Origin: CAZCTC01 sp964501335
Lineage (GTDB): Bacteria; Chloroflexota; Anaerolineae; B4-G1; SLSP01
DNA length: 28,705 bases
NCBI GenBank assembly: GCA_964501335.1
Contig: CAZCTC010000091.1
Span: 1-28,705 of the forward strand
Direction of reading: 5' to 3'
A model generated the notes under the pieces. The model ran no database searches, was not told the origin of the DNA, and worked only from the letters and a program-made list of their open reading frames with translations. Position numbers and translations under genes: made by a program. Below, piece by piece: positions 15,030-22,509 of this stretch (positions within the stretch are counted from its first letter, which is position 1; each line of letters starts with the position of its first letter).

Positions 15030-15069
15030 AAAAAAGGGATTTGCGCGCCTTCTGAGGCAGGCAAATCCC
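15030..15069 (-). terminator. Terminator of the response regulator-kinase operon, with CAGA loop
   Basis: The arms GGGATTTGCGCGCCT and AGGCAGGCAAATCCC pair with two mismatches around TCTG. On the minus strand the loop is CAGA and the hairpin is followed by six T, ending transcription from 17484-15269 about 200 bases after the kinase stop. The loop is the same tetranucleotide as in the intergenic repeat family, although the outer stem (GGGATTT) is different. Confidence 0.72.
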
Positions 15070-15115
15070 CTTTTGTAAACAAACTCCCGGTACTGTTAAC
15101 CCACAGCTCGCTTTT

Positions 15116-15245
15116 TACGTCCCGCAAAAGGCCTTTGTTTGTTGAATAGCGACGCGCTGTACGAAGCAGGAGGAAGGGAGTTTTTTTGTTTATGTTTTCG
15201 CGGGCTTCAGAAAGCCCGCGAAAACATGGATTTTTTCTCCGCAAC
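15116..15245 (+). repeat. CAGA-hairpin intergenic repeat, complete core copy
   Basis: The element has flank TACGTCCCGCAAAAGGCC, GCGACGCGCTGTACGAAGCA and a T-run, then the hairpin at 15192-15227 (ATGTTTTCGCGGGCTT, CAGA, AAGCCCGCGAAAACAT). A T-rich tail follows, then CTCCGCAACTCTGCGAG. It sits directly after the 3' end of the histidine kinase gene. Confidence 0.88.
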
Positions 15246-15268
15246 TCTGCGAGGAATATCCCCTGGTT

Positions 15269-16777
15269 TCAGGCCAGCGGCAGGGTAAAACTCACCACCG
15301 TCCCCACCCCTTCCCGGCTCTCCAGCTCCAACGCCCCCCCGTGCGCCGCCACCAGCGACTGCGCAATCGCCAGCCCCAACCCGCTGCCCCCCTGCGCCCG
15401 CGAGCGCGCCTTATCGGCCCGGTAAAAGCGCTGCCCAATCCGCGGCAGATCCGCAGCCGCAATCCCTATCCCCTCATCTCGAATCTCCACCCGCGCGGTG
15501 CGCCCATCCCCCGACCCGATCTGCAACCGCACTGTTCCCCCAGGTCGCGAATATTTCAAAGCATTATCCAGCAGATTCAACACCACCTGCGCAATCCGAT
15601 CCCGATCGGCCCAGACCGCCGGCAGCGATTCCCCCCCTGCCACCTGCAACGTCAACTCACGCCCCTCAGCCTGCGGCGCCAATCGCCCGGCCGTATCGCG
15701 CACCAGCTTCACCAGATCCACCGCTTCCCGTCGCAAATTCAAAGCCTCCGAATCGGCCCGCGAAAGCAACAACAGATCGTTGACCAATCGAATCATCCGA
15801 TCCGTCTCCTGCTCGGTCGTCTCCAAAAAACGATCCCGCACTTCAGGATCATCCACCGCACCATCGCGCAGCGTCTCCACCATCCCCTTGATCGACGTCA
15901 AAGGGGTACGCAGCTCATGCGACACATTGGCCACAAAATCCACCTGCATCTGCCGCGCTGCCTGGAGCTGCGCCGTCATATCGTTAAACGCCCGACTCAA
16001 CCGCCCCAGCTCATCCCGGGAATGAATAGGCACCTGCAAATCAAACCGCCCCTGCGCCACCGCCCCGGCCGCCGCCGTCAACTGCCGCAAAGGCCGGGTA
16101 ATCGCCCCGGAAAGAATCAGCCCGACCACCACCGAAAGCAAAAGCGCCGCTGTGGTAGAAAGCAGCCAGCGCATCCGCAAATCCTGCAACACCGCCACCA
16201 CATCGCGCAACGGCTGGCTCAAATAGACCACCCCCACACGCCGGCCCTCCGCCAGCATCGGAGTCGCCACCCACATCGTCCCGCCCGCACTCGTCGTATC
16301 GACCCGGGTAGCCGATTCGCCGGTCAGCGCCTGGGCCACCAGAGAATCCGACAGGATCTTCTGCCCGGTATCCAGGGACCAGGAATCCACCCACACCACC
16401 CCCTGGGCATCGACGACTCGAATCCGGGTATCCAGTTGAGTCCCCAACTGCAAAGAACTGTTCGCCAGATAACTCAGATCCATCTCCCCGGTCGGCGGCT
16501 GGACCAGATTCTGCGTCTGCAAAGCCAGATTTTGCACCTGCCGCTGCTGAATCGTATTGTTCAGGGCCGCCTGTTGCATCACCTCCGGTCCCGCCGTCGT
16601 CGCCCCCGAAAGCAAACTCTGCGCCGTAATCCGGGCCTGCGCCAGCAAACTCTCCTCCATCGCCTGCAAAAAATAACGCTCCAATGAGGTTAAAAGCAGC
16701 GCACCCGACAGTCCCATGGCCAGTACAATCACGGCCAGGTGGCTGAACAACAACCGGATTCGAATGCTTGTCTGCAT
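15269..16777 (-). CDS. Sensor histidine kinase (PhoR/WalK-like, HAMP)
   Basis: 502 residues. A first membrane helix (about 8-30) is followed by an extracytoplasmic sensor domain (about 31-190, PAS/Cache-like with IRVVDAQGVVWVDSW) and a second helix (about 192-215). The HAMP linker is ITRPLRQLTAAAGAVAQGRF, and HisKA carries the H-box FVANVSHELRTPLTSIKG (phospho-acceptor His). HATPase_c has the N-box VLNLLDNALKYSRPGG, DEGIGIAAADLPRIGQRFYR, and the G2 box GGSGLGLAIAQSLV. All catalytic motifs are intact. The start ATG has GGAGGT 5 bases upstream, and there is a 23-base gap after the regulator gene, so one operon. It phosphorylates the neighbouring OmpR/PhoB-type regulator. The domain layout matches PhoR or WalK kinases, but the signal is not identifiable; no phosphate transport genes are present here. 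Confidence 0.95.
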   Translation of the reverse strand: MQTSIRIRLLFSHLAVIVLAMGLSGALLLTSLERYFLQAMEESLLAQARITAQSLLSGATTAGPEVMQQAALNNTIQQRQVQNLALQTQNLVQPPTGEMDLSYLANSSLQLGTQLDTRIRVVDAQGVVWVDSWSLDTGQKILSDSLVAQALTGESATRVDTTSAGGTMWVATPMLAEGRRVGVVYLSQPLRDVVAVLQDLRMRWLLSTTAALLLSVVVGLILSGAITRPLRQLTAAAGAVAQGRFDLQVPIHSRDELGRLSRAFNDMTAQLQAARQMQVDFVANVSHELRTPLTSIKGMVETLRDGAVDDPEVRDRFLETTEQETDRMIRLVNDLLLLSRADSEALNLRREAVDLVKLVRDTAGRLAPQAEGRELTLQVAGGESLPAVWADRDRIAQVVLNLLDNALKYSRPGGTVRLQIGSGDGRTARVEIRDEGIGIAAADLPRIGQRFYRADKARSRAQGGSGLGLAIAQSLVAAHGGALELESREGVGTVVSFTLPLA

Positions 16778-16800
16778 AAAACACCTCCTTAAGCCCGGAT

Positions 16801-17484
16801 TTACAGGGATTCCAGCTTGTACCCCACACCGCGCACCGTCGTAATCAAATCCACCGCAGGATCGGCCTGCCGCAACTTAATCCGCAACCGTTTCACCGCC
16901 GCATCGACCACCCGCAAATCGTCATGGTAGTCATACCCCCACACCATCTCCAAAAGCTGCTCTCGTGTCAATACCCGCCCCGGTCGATCGGCAAAAACCC
17001 GTAGCATCTCAAATTCCAACGCCGTCAGTTCCAACAACACCGGCCCCAACCGGGCCTCATGCCCGGCCGTGTTTACCACCAACGAACCCACCCGCAATAT
17101 TTCCGCCGCCTCTCCCGTGGGAGGCGTCATCCGGCGCAATACATTCTTCACCCGGGCCAACAACTCCCGCACACTGAACGGCTTGACCACATAATCGTCA
17201 GCCCCCAGCTCCAACCCCACCACCCGATCGACCTCCCCATCGCGCGCCGTCAACATAATAATCGGCACATCGCGTTCCCGGCGCAAAATCCGGCAGACTT
17301 CCAATCCATCCAGACGCGGCAACATTAAATCGAGGATAATCAGATCCGGCAAATCCCGCCGGGCCACCACAAGAGCCTGTTCACCATCGCGCGCCACCGA
17401 CACTTCATAGTTAGCCCGCTTGAGATTGTAAGAAAGCACATCGATAATCGGAGTTTCATCGTCCACTACCAAAATCCTGGCCAC
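16801..17484 (-). CDS. OmpR/PhoB-family response regulator
   Basis: 227 residues, standard for the family. The receiver domain has VVDDE near the N-terminus, phospho-acceptor Asp in LIILDLMLPRLDG, the conserved Thr in IIMLTARDG and Lys in DDYVVKPFS. The C-terminal winged helix-turn-helix has TALEFEMLR, RVLTREQLLEMVWGYDY, VVDAAVKRLRIKLR and the closing hairpin ITTVRGVGYKLE. The start is GTG 17484, behind GGGAGG at 6-base spacing. It is first in the operon with the kinase downstream. A possible -10 box (TATTAT on the minus strand at 17508-17513) lies about 25 bases upstream. It acts as a transcription factor for unknown targets. Confidence 0.95.
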   Translation of the reverse strand: MARILVVDDETPIIDVLSYNLKRANYEVSVARDGEQALVVARRDLPDLIILDLMLPRLDGLEVCRILRRERDVPIIMLTARDGEVDRVVGLELGADDYVVKPFSVRELLARVKNVLRRMTPPTGEAAEILRVGSLVVNTAGHEARLGPVLLELTALEFEMLRVFADRPGRVLTREQLLEMVWGYDYHDDLRVVDAAVKRLRIKLRQADPAVDLITTVRGVGYKLESL

Positions 17485-17507
17485 AACACGCCTCCCAGCA
17501 TCACAAA

Positions 17508-17513
17508 ATAATA
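17508..17513 (-). promoter_or_regulatory. Possible -10 box of the two-component operon
   Basis: TATTAT on the minus strand is about 25 bases before the GTG start. A TTTTCG at roughly 18-base spacing is a poor -35. Weak support. Confidence 0.3.
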
Positions 17514-17527
17514 TCCGTAAATCACCT

Positions 17528-17640
17528 GTCTCGAAAATAGCCGGGAATTTAATGCAGAGTTACAGAGACGCAGAGCCAGAAAAAATAACGCTTCTTCTGC
17601 GTCTCTCTGCGATCTCCCCGTCTCTGCGTTAAAATCTGGC
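17528..17640. repeat. 'GCAGAG' imperfect palindromic repeat, copy 1
   Basis: The phrase TCGAAAATAGCCGGGAATTT is followed by AATGCAGAG...CAGAGACGCAGAGCCAGA, a short spacer, then CTGCGTCTCTCTGCGATCTC and GTCTCTGCGTTAAAATCTGG. The two halves are inverted complements, so it can fold into a long imperfect hairpin. The same unit, in the same position before a CAGA-hairpin element, occurs at 24780-24904. Such GCAGAG/CTCTGC intergenic repeats are known from many bacterial genomes. Confidence 0.82.
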
Positions 17641-17765
17641 TCTGAATTTTCATCCTTCGGGGTGCCGGATCGGAAGAGAGAGTTTTTTTGTTTATGTTTT
17701 GGTGGTTTACCACTTCAGAAAGCCGCCGAAAACAAGCCCCTTTTTCAGATCCGCCCCAGCGACAA
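17641..17765 (+). repeat. CAGA-hairpin intergenic repeat, shortened variant
   Basis: CTGAATTTTCATCCTTCGGG is joined directly to GCCGGATCGGAAGAGAGAG, so about 100 bases of the left flank are deleted relative to 24905-25345. The hairpin at 17694-17734 is a variant: the left arm TTTTGGTGG is followed by TTTACCACTTCAGAAAG before CCGCCGAAAACA. It thus has a shorter, imperfect outer stem plus an internal GTGG-TTTA-CCAC hairpin. The variant recurs at 28048-28089. The remaining 126 bases to the protease terminator show nothing recognisable. Confidence 0.8.
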
Positions 17766-17891
17766 ATCCTTACGTTTCAAAGCAGAATCCCCGCTTAAAA
17801 CAATCCATCCTGCCCCACGATTGTAGCTGAAATCACCACCCCGGTAAAGCTGTATTATGACAGAACCATGACAATTTCAGTATATTTAAAC

Positions 17892-17928
17892 AAAAAAACC
17901 CCTTTCCCCGGTAGCCCGGGAAAAGGGG
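17892..17928 (-). terminator. Rho-independent terminator of the first I42-papain gene
   Basis: On the minus strand CCCCTTTTCCCGGG, a 2-3 base loop and CCGGGGAAAGGGG (one mismatch region) are followed by seven T. It is about 20 bases after the stop at 17948. Confidence 0.88.
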
Positions 17929-17947
17929 TCTTAAAAAACGAGAAAAA

Positions 17948-19168
17948 CTACTTCTGATCAGGAGCGTCCACAAACTGATCGTCGAGACCCAACACGAAGT
18001 GGGTCGCCAGCGAAGTGTAGACGGCATAGTTGGCGCCGTAGCCAACCTTAGAAGTGCCGTACTTAATCCGCATGTAGCCGCTCTCGCCCCAGCTGCTGCC
18101 CCACGAATTCCGCAGATACCAGACACCCTGAGTATCATCCCAGCCTACCAGCAAAATAGCATGGTTGACCGAAGAGCATTCATTGCTGCTGAAGATACCG
18201 CTGGTGTAAGCCTGGAATTTACTGCCAACGCAGACCGCAGCCGCAACCGCACCATAGGTGTAGATCGCCTGCTTGATCGCCGCCGTAGTAGGAACAGAAT
18301 AGGAATTCTTGATATAGCGCCAGGAAGTCAGCTTCTCATTGTGCGCGTGCGGCGGATTGCAGGCCACATCGGCAGCCTTGTAAGGGAAGGCCGCTTCGTA
18401 GACCGCGCCGGCAGCGGTTTCGCCGGAAGGAATTTTGTTGATGTGATAGGCGTGAGCAAACCAACCGCCATCGCAGCCATAGCCATCGCTGTTGCAGGAA
18501 ACCAGATATTGTTCGGAAAGATCCTTATCCGTGCCGGTGGCAACTTTGATCTTCGATTCGAAAACGCCGACGGTCCCGAAGGCCCAACAGCTGCCGCAGT
18601 TGCCCTGGTTCCGCACCGGGGTGCAGCCGCCGTTTTCGCAGACATTGTAATGCGAAGGCAGAGCCGCCAGGATGGCAGGATCACCCATCTCAACCTCAGC
18701 CGATTCCTCGACTTTGGCCGGCTCACTATAGGTTCCCACAAAAGCACCCAGAGACTTAATCTGGATAGAATAGGTCTCCAGGGCAGGGGATTCCTTTTCC
18801 CAGGCCCGATGATAGACCAACGTTAAGGTTGTCGATCCCTTCGAAACGCCCTGGAAACGCAAAGTCTGAACCGTTGAGGCGCCCAGCAACTGTGCCGTTT
18901 TCATTTCGGCAAAATCCGCATCTTCCTTAACCTGGGTCACGATCCCATTGTTCAGGTTCTGGACATCCCAGCGGTAACCAGTCGAAGGATTGCTCCGCAG
19001 TTGAACGACCAACATATCGTTGGCCCCCAAAGTCACCTGTCCCCCATTATTGGAGGAGCTCAAACGCACTTCATTATAAGGACCGGCAGGAGCTGCCATC
19101 CCGATATTGGCGGTGAGCATCGCAATGAGCAGAGCAATCAACACAACAGAAAAGGACTTGCGTTTCAT
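17948..19168 (-). CDS. Secreted papain-family (C1A) protease with N-terminal chagasin-like (I42) domain
   Basis: 406 residues from ATG 19168, which has AAGGAGAGG upstream and a clear signal peptide (MKRKSFSVVLIALLIAMLTA, cleaved near MAAPA). The frame stays open 45 codons further upstream but without signal or ribosome site. Residues about 45-140 are chagasin-like: NPSTGY (60-65, the inhibitory L2 loop), LLGAST (95-100) and YHRAWE (119-124), in the order of the I42 loops. Residues about 170-388 are a full C1A catalytic domain. It has oxyanion Gln188 and nucleophile Cys194 in NQGNCGSCWAF, LSEQYLVSC and GCDGG, His336 in VNHAILLVGW, and Asn354 in RNSWG. No conventional I29 propeptide is seen. 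An exported endopeptidase with a built-in inhibitor domain is the natural reading. It is paralogous to the next gene upstream. Confidence 0.93.
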   Translation of the reverse strand: MKRKSFSVVLIALLIAMLTANIGMAAPAGPYNEVRLSSSNNGGQVTLGANDMLVVQLRSNPSTGYRWDVQNLNNGIVTQVKEDADFAEMKTAQLLGASTVQTLRFQGVSKGSTTLTLVYHRAWEKESPALETYSIQIKSLGAFVGTYSEPAKVEESAEVEMGDPAILAALPSHYNVCENGGCTPVRNQGNCGSCWAFGTVGVFESKIKVATGTDKDLSEQYLVSCNSDGYGCDGGWFAHAYHINKIPSGETAAGAVYEAAFPYKAADVACNPPHAHNEKLTSWRYIKNSYSVPTTAAIKQAIYTYGAVAAAVCVGSKFQAYTSGIFSSNECSSVNHAILLVGWDDTQGVWYLRNSWGSSWGESGYMRIKYGTSKVGYGANYAVYTSLATHFVLGLDDQFVDAPDQK

Positions 19169-19407
19169 CTTCAAACCTCTCCTTAAAAATTTTAACTGCC
19201 CAGACAGGTTAACCGACTGTACTGCGATTCGAACTCCGAACTTAAAAGATAGATCGACCTGCACTTCTCCCTCAAACAATTGGAAGAAAGGAAGTCTGGA
19301 CATGCCGCAGCGTGATCTTCCATGCTCCCGGCTCCCTCTCTCCCAAATGTAAGGTGCAAAATCAACCCATCTGCCACCCTCTTTTCAGAGGGCCGGATAC
19401 CGTTGGA

Positions 19408-21963
19408 TTAGTTGTTCAGCCAGGTGATAACCGTGCTCATCACCGAATTGCGGGTAGCGGCAGTGCTGATAGCTTCAAACCCGAAGGCGAAGAATACCAC
19501 CTTGTAGGTCCCCGAGTAAGAAACACCGCCCCACCCATAGGTCGAGCCGTTGTAATCGACGATACCGGTCGCACCGGTGCCCACCGTGATTTCGCTGGGA
19601 TACCCCTGGTTGGCGGCGCCGTCCCCACCGCTGATGCTGAACGTAGAGCCCGCCAGCAGACCGGAACCGGTCATCGCGTAGGTGTTGGTATCGTCATTTT
19701 TGAAACCGGCGTGCAGGTAATTGGTCAGGAAGGTAGAACTCTTCAGATGATAACCAATGTCCTGCCCGGAGATGAAGAGCCGACCACCACCGTTCAGATA
19801 GGTGGTCAGATTGGTAATGTCGGTCGAGGCCAACGTGGTGGAGTAGTCATCACCCGTCAACCAGATCACAATACGATACTTCTGAAGCGTAGCGGCCGTC
19901 GGACTCCCCTGAGAGTAGACCGTCCAGGTGTCGAAACTCTTCCCCATCGCCGTCAGAGCGTTGGCGTAGTAAGTCTGATAAGTCTTATTCAGATCGTCAT
20001 CGACCAACAGAATCTGATTGGCAACCGGAGTCGGGGTGAAGGTAGGCGTCGGAGTCCGGGTCGGGGTCGGCGTGAAGGTAGGCGTCGGCGGGATCGGCGT
20101 CGGAGTCGCGGTCGGGCCGGTGCTTCCCTGCAGATAAGCCAGGATCTTGCTCATCAGGGTGCTGCGTGAGGTTGCGCTGTTGACACCCTCAAAGCCGAAG
20201 GAAAGATAAACGACTTTGTAAGCGCCGGAGTAAGCCACCCCGCCCCAACCATAGGTGGAGCCGCTGTAATCGAAGATCCCAACACCGCTGTTGGCAAGTC
20301 CGATTTCGCTGGGGTAACTCTGGTTATTGGCGCCGTCGCCGCTGCTGATGTTGATCGTCGTGCCGCTCAGGAAATCCGCCCCGCTCAGATCGGTGACATT
20401 CGTGTCATCGTTAAGATAGCTGGCATGCAGATAACTGGCATAGAAAGCATTGCTCTTGAGATTATAACCAATGTCCTGGCCGGAAATAAACAGCTTACCA
20501 CCCGCATTCAGGTACGTGGTCAGATTGGTAATGTCGGTAGCAGTCAGCGTGGTGGAATAATCATCACCAGTCAGCCAGATAACGACCTTATATTTCTGCA
20601 AGGTGGCGGCCGTCGGGCTGCCCTGAGTGGCGACAGTCCAGGTATCATAGCTCTTGCTCAGAGCCGTCAACGCAGAGGCATAATAGGTCTGGTAGGTCTT
20701 GCCCAGATCGTCATCGACGATGAGGTAATCAGGGGTCGGCCCCGTGGTCGGAGTCGGGGTCGGCGTCCCGGCGCCGGCGTAAACGATATAGGTAGCGCCA
20801 TAGCCCACGCTCGAAGTCCCGTACTTAATGCGCATGTACCCGCTCTCACCCCAGGTGGGGCCCCACGAGTTCCGCAGATACCAGACACCATTCGTGTCAT
20901 CCCACCCTACCAGAATAATAGCGTGGTTGACCGTCGTACATTCATTGGTCTGGAAAATCCCGCTGCTGTAATCCTGGAAAGCATCGCCGACGCAGACAGC
21001 AGCGGCAACTGCACCGTGATCGTAAATCGCCTGCTTAAGAGCCGTGGTCGAAGGTACGCTCGAAGAGGTACCGACATAAGCCCAGGAACTCAGTTTTTCA
21101 TTGTGAGTATGCGGAGCGTTGCAGGCCGAATCCGTTGCCGTGTAAGGGAAGGCCGCCTCGTAAACTGCCCCGGCAGCCGTTTCGCCCGTCGGGATCTTGG
21201 AAACATTATACTCGTGTGCCCACCAGCCACCGTCGCAACCGTAGCCGTCGGTATTGCACGAAACCAGATATTGTTCCGAAAGATCCTTGGTCAGGCCGTC
21301 GATCTTCTTGATCGCCTGTTCGAAGACGCCCATGGTCCCGAACGACCAGCAGCTACCACAGCTGCCCTGATCTTTCGGGGTGGTGCATCCACCATTATCG
21401 CAAACATTGTAGTAGGTAGGTAAAGCCAGATTTGTAGAAGGTGCATTCAACGCGGGATCGATCGACGCGGCCGCCGGAGCTTCCGGAGCCACGGGAACGC
21501 CCTTGAATGCCCCCATCGATTCAACCTGAATCGAGTAAGTCTGCAGCGGCTCAACCCCGGTTTCCCAAGCACGCATGTATGCCATATTCAAAGTGGTCTT
21601 GCCCGTGGCGACCCCATAGAAGCGCAGAATCTGCACCGTGGGGGCCCCCAGCAAACTGGATTTGGCAGCTTCCATTTCCAATGCCTGACCCTTGGGGCGG
21701 GCCAGAATCTTGGCATCCATGTCCTGAACGACCCAGCGATAACCGGTAGAAGGATTAACCTTCAGCCGAATTACCAGCATATCGTTCTCGCCCAACTGGA
21801 CTACGGACGGCGCCATGCTCAGGCTGGCATCGGTCGCGTCAATAGTAACAGTGTTGTAAGGCGGTTCAGGTGCCTGAACAGGGGCTGCCAGGGTCGGGCT
21901 CGCAAAAAGCATCGATGCGATCAGAGAAACCAACAACACAATGGGGTAAAACTTCCTGCGCAT
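19408..21963 (-). CDS. Secreted I42-C1A protease with two C-terminal ThuA/GATase-like domains
   Basis: 851 residues. Signal peptide to about residue 27 (ASPTLAAPV). Chagasin-like I42 domain about 55-150 with NPSTGY (70-75), LLGAPT (104-109) and MRAWE (130-134). C1A domain about 180-397 with Gln199, Cys205 (CGSCWSF), His347 (VNHAII) and Asn365 (RNSWG), all intact. A Thr-Pro linker (399-412) leads to a GATase1/ThuA-like domain (about 413-612: LIVDDDLGKTYQTYY, WLTGDDYS, GGKLFISGQDIGY, YGWGGVAYSG). A second Thr-Pro linker (about 616-647) leads to a second copy of that domain (about 649-851). These domains lack a visible catalytic Cys and probably bind or scaffold. The start has AAGGAG about 7 bases upstream. 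It precedes the shorter paralogue at 17948-19168 by 239 bases; the pair looks like a tandem duplication in which one copy gained or lost the C-terminal modules. Confidence 0.93.
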   Translation of the reverse strand: MRRKFYPIVLLVSLIASMLFASPTLAAPVQAPEPPYNTVTIDATDASLSMAPSVVQLGENDMLVIRLKVNPSTGYRWVVQDMDAKILARPKGQALEMEAAKSSLLGAPTVQILRFYGVATGKTTLNMAYMRAWETGVEPLQTYSIQVESMGAFKGVPVAPEAPAAASIDPALNAPSTNLALPTYYNVCDNGGCTTPKDQGSCGSCWSFGTMGVFEQAIKKIDGLTKDLSEQYLVSCNTDGYGCDGGWWAHEYNVSKIPTGETAAGAVYEAAFPYTATDSACNAPHTHNEKLSSWAYVGTSSSVPSTTALKQAIYDHGAVAAAVCVGDAFQDYSSGIFQTNECTTVNHAIILVGWDDTNGVWYLRNSWGPTWGESGYMRIKYGTSSVGYGATYIVYAGAGTPTPTPTTGPTPDYLIVDDDLGKTYQTYYASALTALSKSYDTWTVATQGSPTAATLQKYKVVIWLTGDDYSTTLTATDITNLTTYLNAGGKLFISGQDIGYNLKSNAFYASYLHASYLNDDTNVTDLSGADFLSGTTINISSGDGANNQSYPSEIGLANSGVGIFDYSGSTYGWGGVAYSGAYKVVYLSFGFEGVNSATSRSTLMSKILAYLQGSTGPTATPTPIPPTPTFTPTPTRTPTPTFTPTPVANQILLVDDDLNKTYQTYYANALTAMGKSFDTWTVYSQGSPTAATLQKYRIVIWLTGDDYSTTLASTDITNLTTYLNGGGRLFISGQDIGYHLKSSTFLTNYLHAGFKNDDTNTYAMTGSGLLAGSTFSISGGDGAANQGYPSEITVGTGATGIVDYNGSTYGWGGVSYSGTYKVVFFAFGFEAISTAATRNSVMSTVITWLNN

Positions 21964-22063
21964 ATCACACTCCTTGTTTTCTTACTTTTTCAATCTAGGG
22001 AAAACTAACCCAGAATTTGGTAGAACAATGCTTCGTGGCCGCTGGATACCACCCCCCTTCGTG

Positions 22064-22100
22064 TAAAAATTAAAAAACAACGCTTCAGAGTCTGAAGCGT
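22064..22100 (-). terminator. Terminator-like hairpin in the leader region of the larger protease gene
   Basis: ACGCTTCA, loop GAGTC and TGAAGCGT (in full a 21-base near-perfect palindrome at 22080-22100) are followed on the minus strand by TGTTTTTTAATTTTT. It lies about 120 bases upstream of the protease start codon and downstream of the short ORF at 22195-22227. Confidence 0.7.
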
Positions 22101-22130
22101 GAAGTTAACGGAACCAACCACAAGACATAC

Positions 22131-22177
22131 AAAAAGGCTGGGAGTTCTTGCCGGCAAAGGAAAAACACCCCAGGCCC
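22131..22177 (-). terminator. Second terminator-like hairpin in the same leader
   Basis: On the minus strand GGCCTGGG pairs with CCCAGCC (one bulged base) around a loop that itself contains the palindrome TTGCCGGCAA, followed by TTTTTGT. It begins about 18 bases after the stop of the 10-codon ORF. Confidence 0.5.
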
Positions 22178-22194
22178 TTTTGACATAACACAAA

Positions 22195-22227
22195 CTAACG
22201 TTCGGCCTTCTCTTGGGCTTCGCGCAT
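22195..22227 (-). CDS. Candidate 10-codon leader peptide ORF
   Basis: A tiny ORF, MREAQEKAER then TAG, is preceded by AGGAGGT (22239-22245 on the plus strand as ACCTCCT), 11 bases before its ATG. Spacing is long but the ribosome site is the best in the whole gap. It is followed by two terminator-like hairpins and lies within the transcription unit started at 22481-22509. The peptide is charged and has no amino-acid run typical of attenuation leaders. It could also be a chance ORF. Confidence 0.35.
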   Translation of the reverse strand: MREAQEKAER

Positions 22228-22480
22228 GTTTTTAGTTTACCTCCTGTTATTTCAGGGGAAAAGGGAAAAAATTCCCGCTACCTATCAGATGAACCGTATC
22301 GTGGTCCAGGTCTTTGTTAATTTTCTGGCATTGCTGTGTTGTTGTGTTAAAAGATCCAGAAGCCGTCCATCTATCAACGACCTGGAAATATAGGGGAATT
22401 GCATTTTATTCCGGCTATGTTGGCTACAATATTTTTTCGTTTCCGGAAACGCATAACATCTGTCATGCAAACGCTACGCT
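22228..22480 (-). ncRNA. Candidate untranslated leader or small RNA upstream of the larger protease gene
   Basis: This AT-rich stretch lies between a near-consensus minus-strand promoter (22481-22509) and the 10-codon ORF and terminators. It contains the perfect 14-base palindrome CGTTTCCGGAAACG (22438-22451), placed about 25-35 bases after the expected transcription start. No frame here combines length with a ribosome site. It matches none of the repeat families of the window. Either a long regulated 5' leader of the protease or a stand-alone small RNA fits; I cannot assign a known RNA family. Confidence 0.35.
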
Positions 22481-22509
22481 AGTATATTACAAATTTCCGT
22501 ATTTTTCAA
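22481..22509 (-). promoter_or_regulatory. Near-consensus sigma-70 promoter
   Basis: On the minus strand TTGAAA, exactly 17 bases, then TATACT. This is the best -35/-10 pair in the window. It points away from pgl (28 bases past the pgl stop) and towards the protease gene 518 bases downstream, so it starts an RNA whose first part is not coding. Confidence 0.65.

Noticed and set aside
15192..15227. CAGA hairpins as ordinary rho-independent terminators
   Set aside because: The long T-run precedes the hairpin in element orientation and is an A-run after it on the other strand. Copies also occur between divergent genes (25061-25096), where no terminator is needed.
15341..16687. 448-codon plus-strand open frame
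   Set aside because: Antisense to the histidine kinase; low-complexity Arg/His/Pro/Gln product, typical of a shadow frame.
19169..19303. 45-codon N-terminal extension of the smaller protease
   Set aside because: The extension would bury a perfect signal peptide, and the internal ATG 19168 has the ribosome binding site.
19377..19392. Terminator after the larger protease gene
   Set aside because: CCCTCT and AGAGGG form a 6-bp hairpin about 15 bases past the stop, but no T-run follows on the minus strand; readthrough to the smaller protease gene remains possible.
20425..21423. 332-codon plus-strand open frame
   Set aside because: Antisense to the larger protease, whose catalytic residues are all in the minus-strand frame.
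22285..22470. 61-codon minus-strand frame in the leader of the protease gene
   Set aside because: It begins at TTG without a ribosome site; an overlapping 30-codon frame from ATG 22466 is equally unsupported. The region is better read as non-coding.
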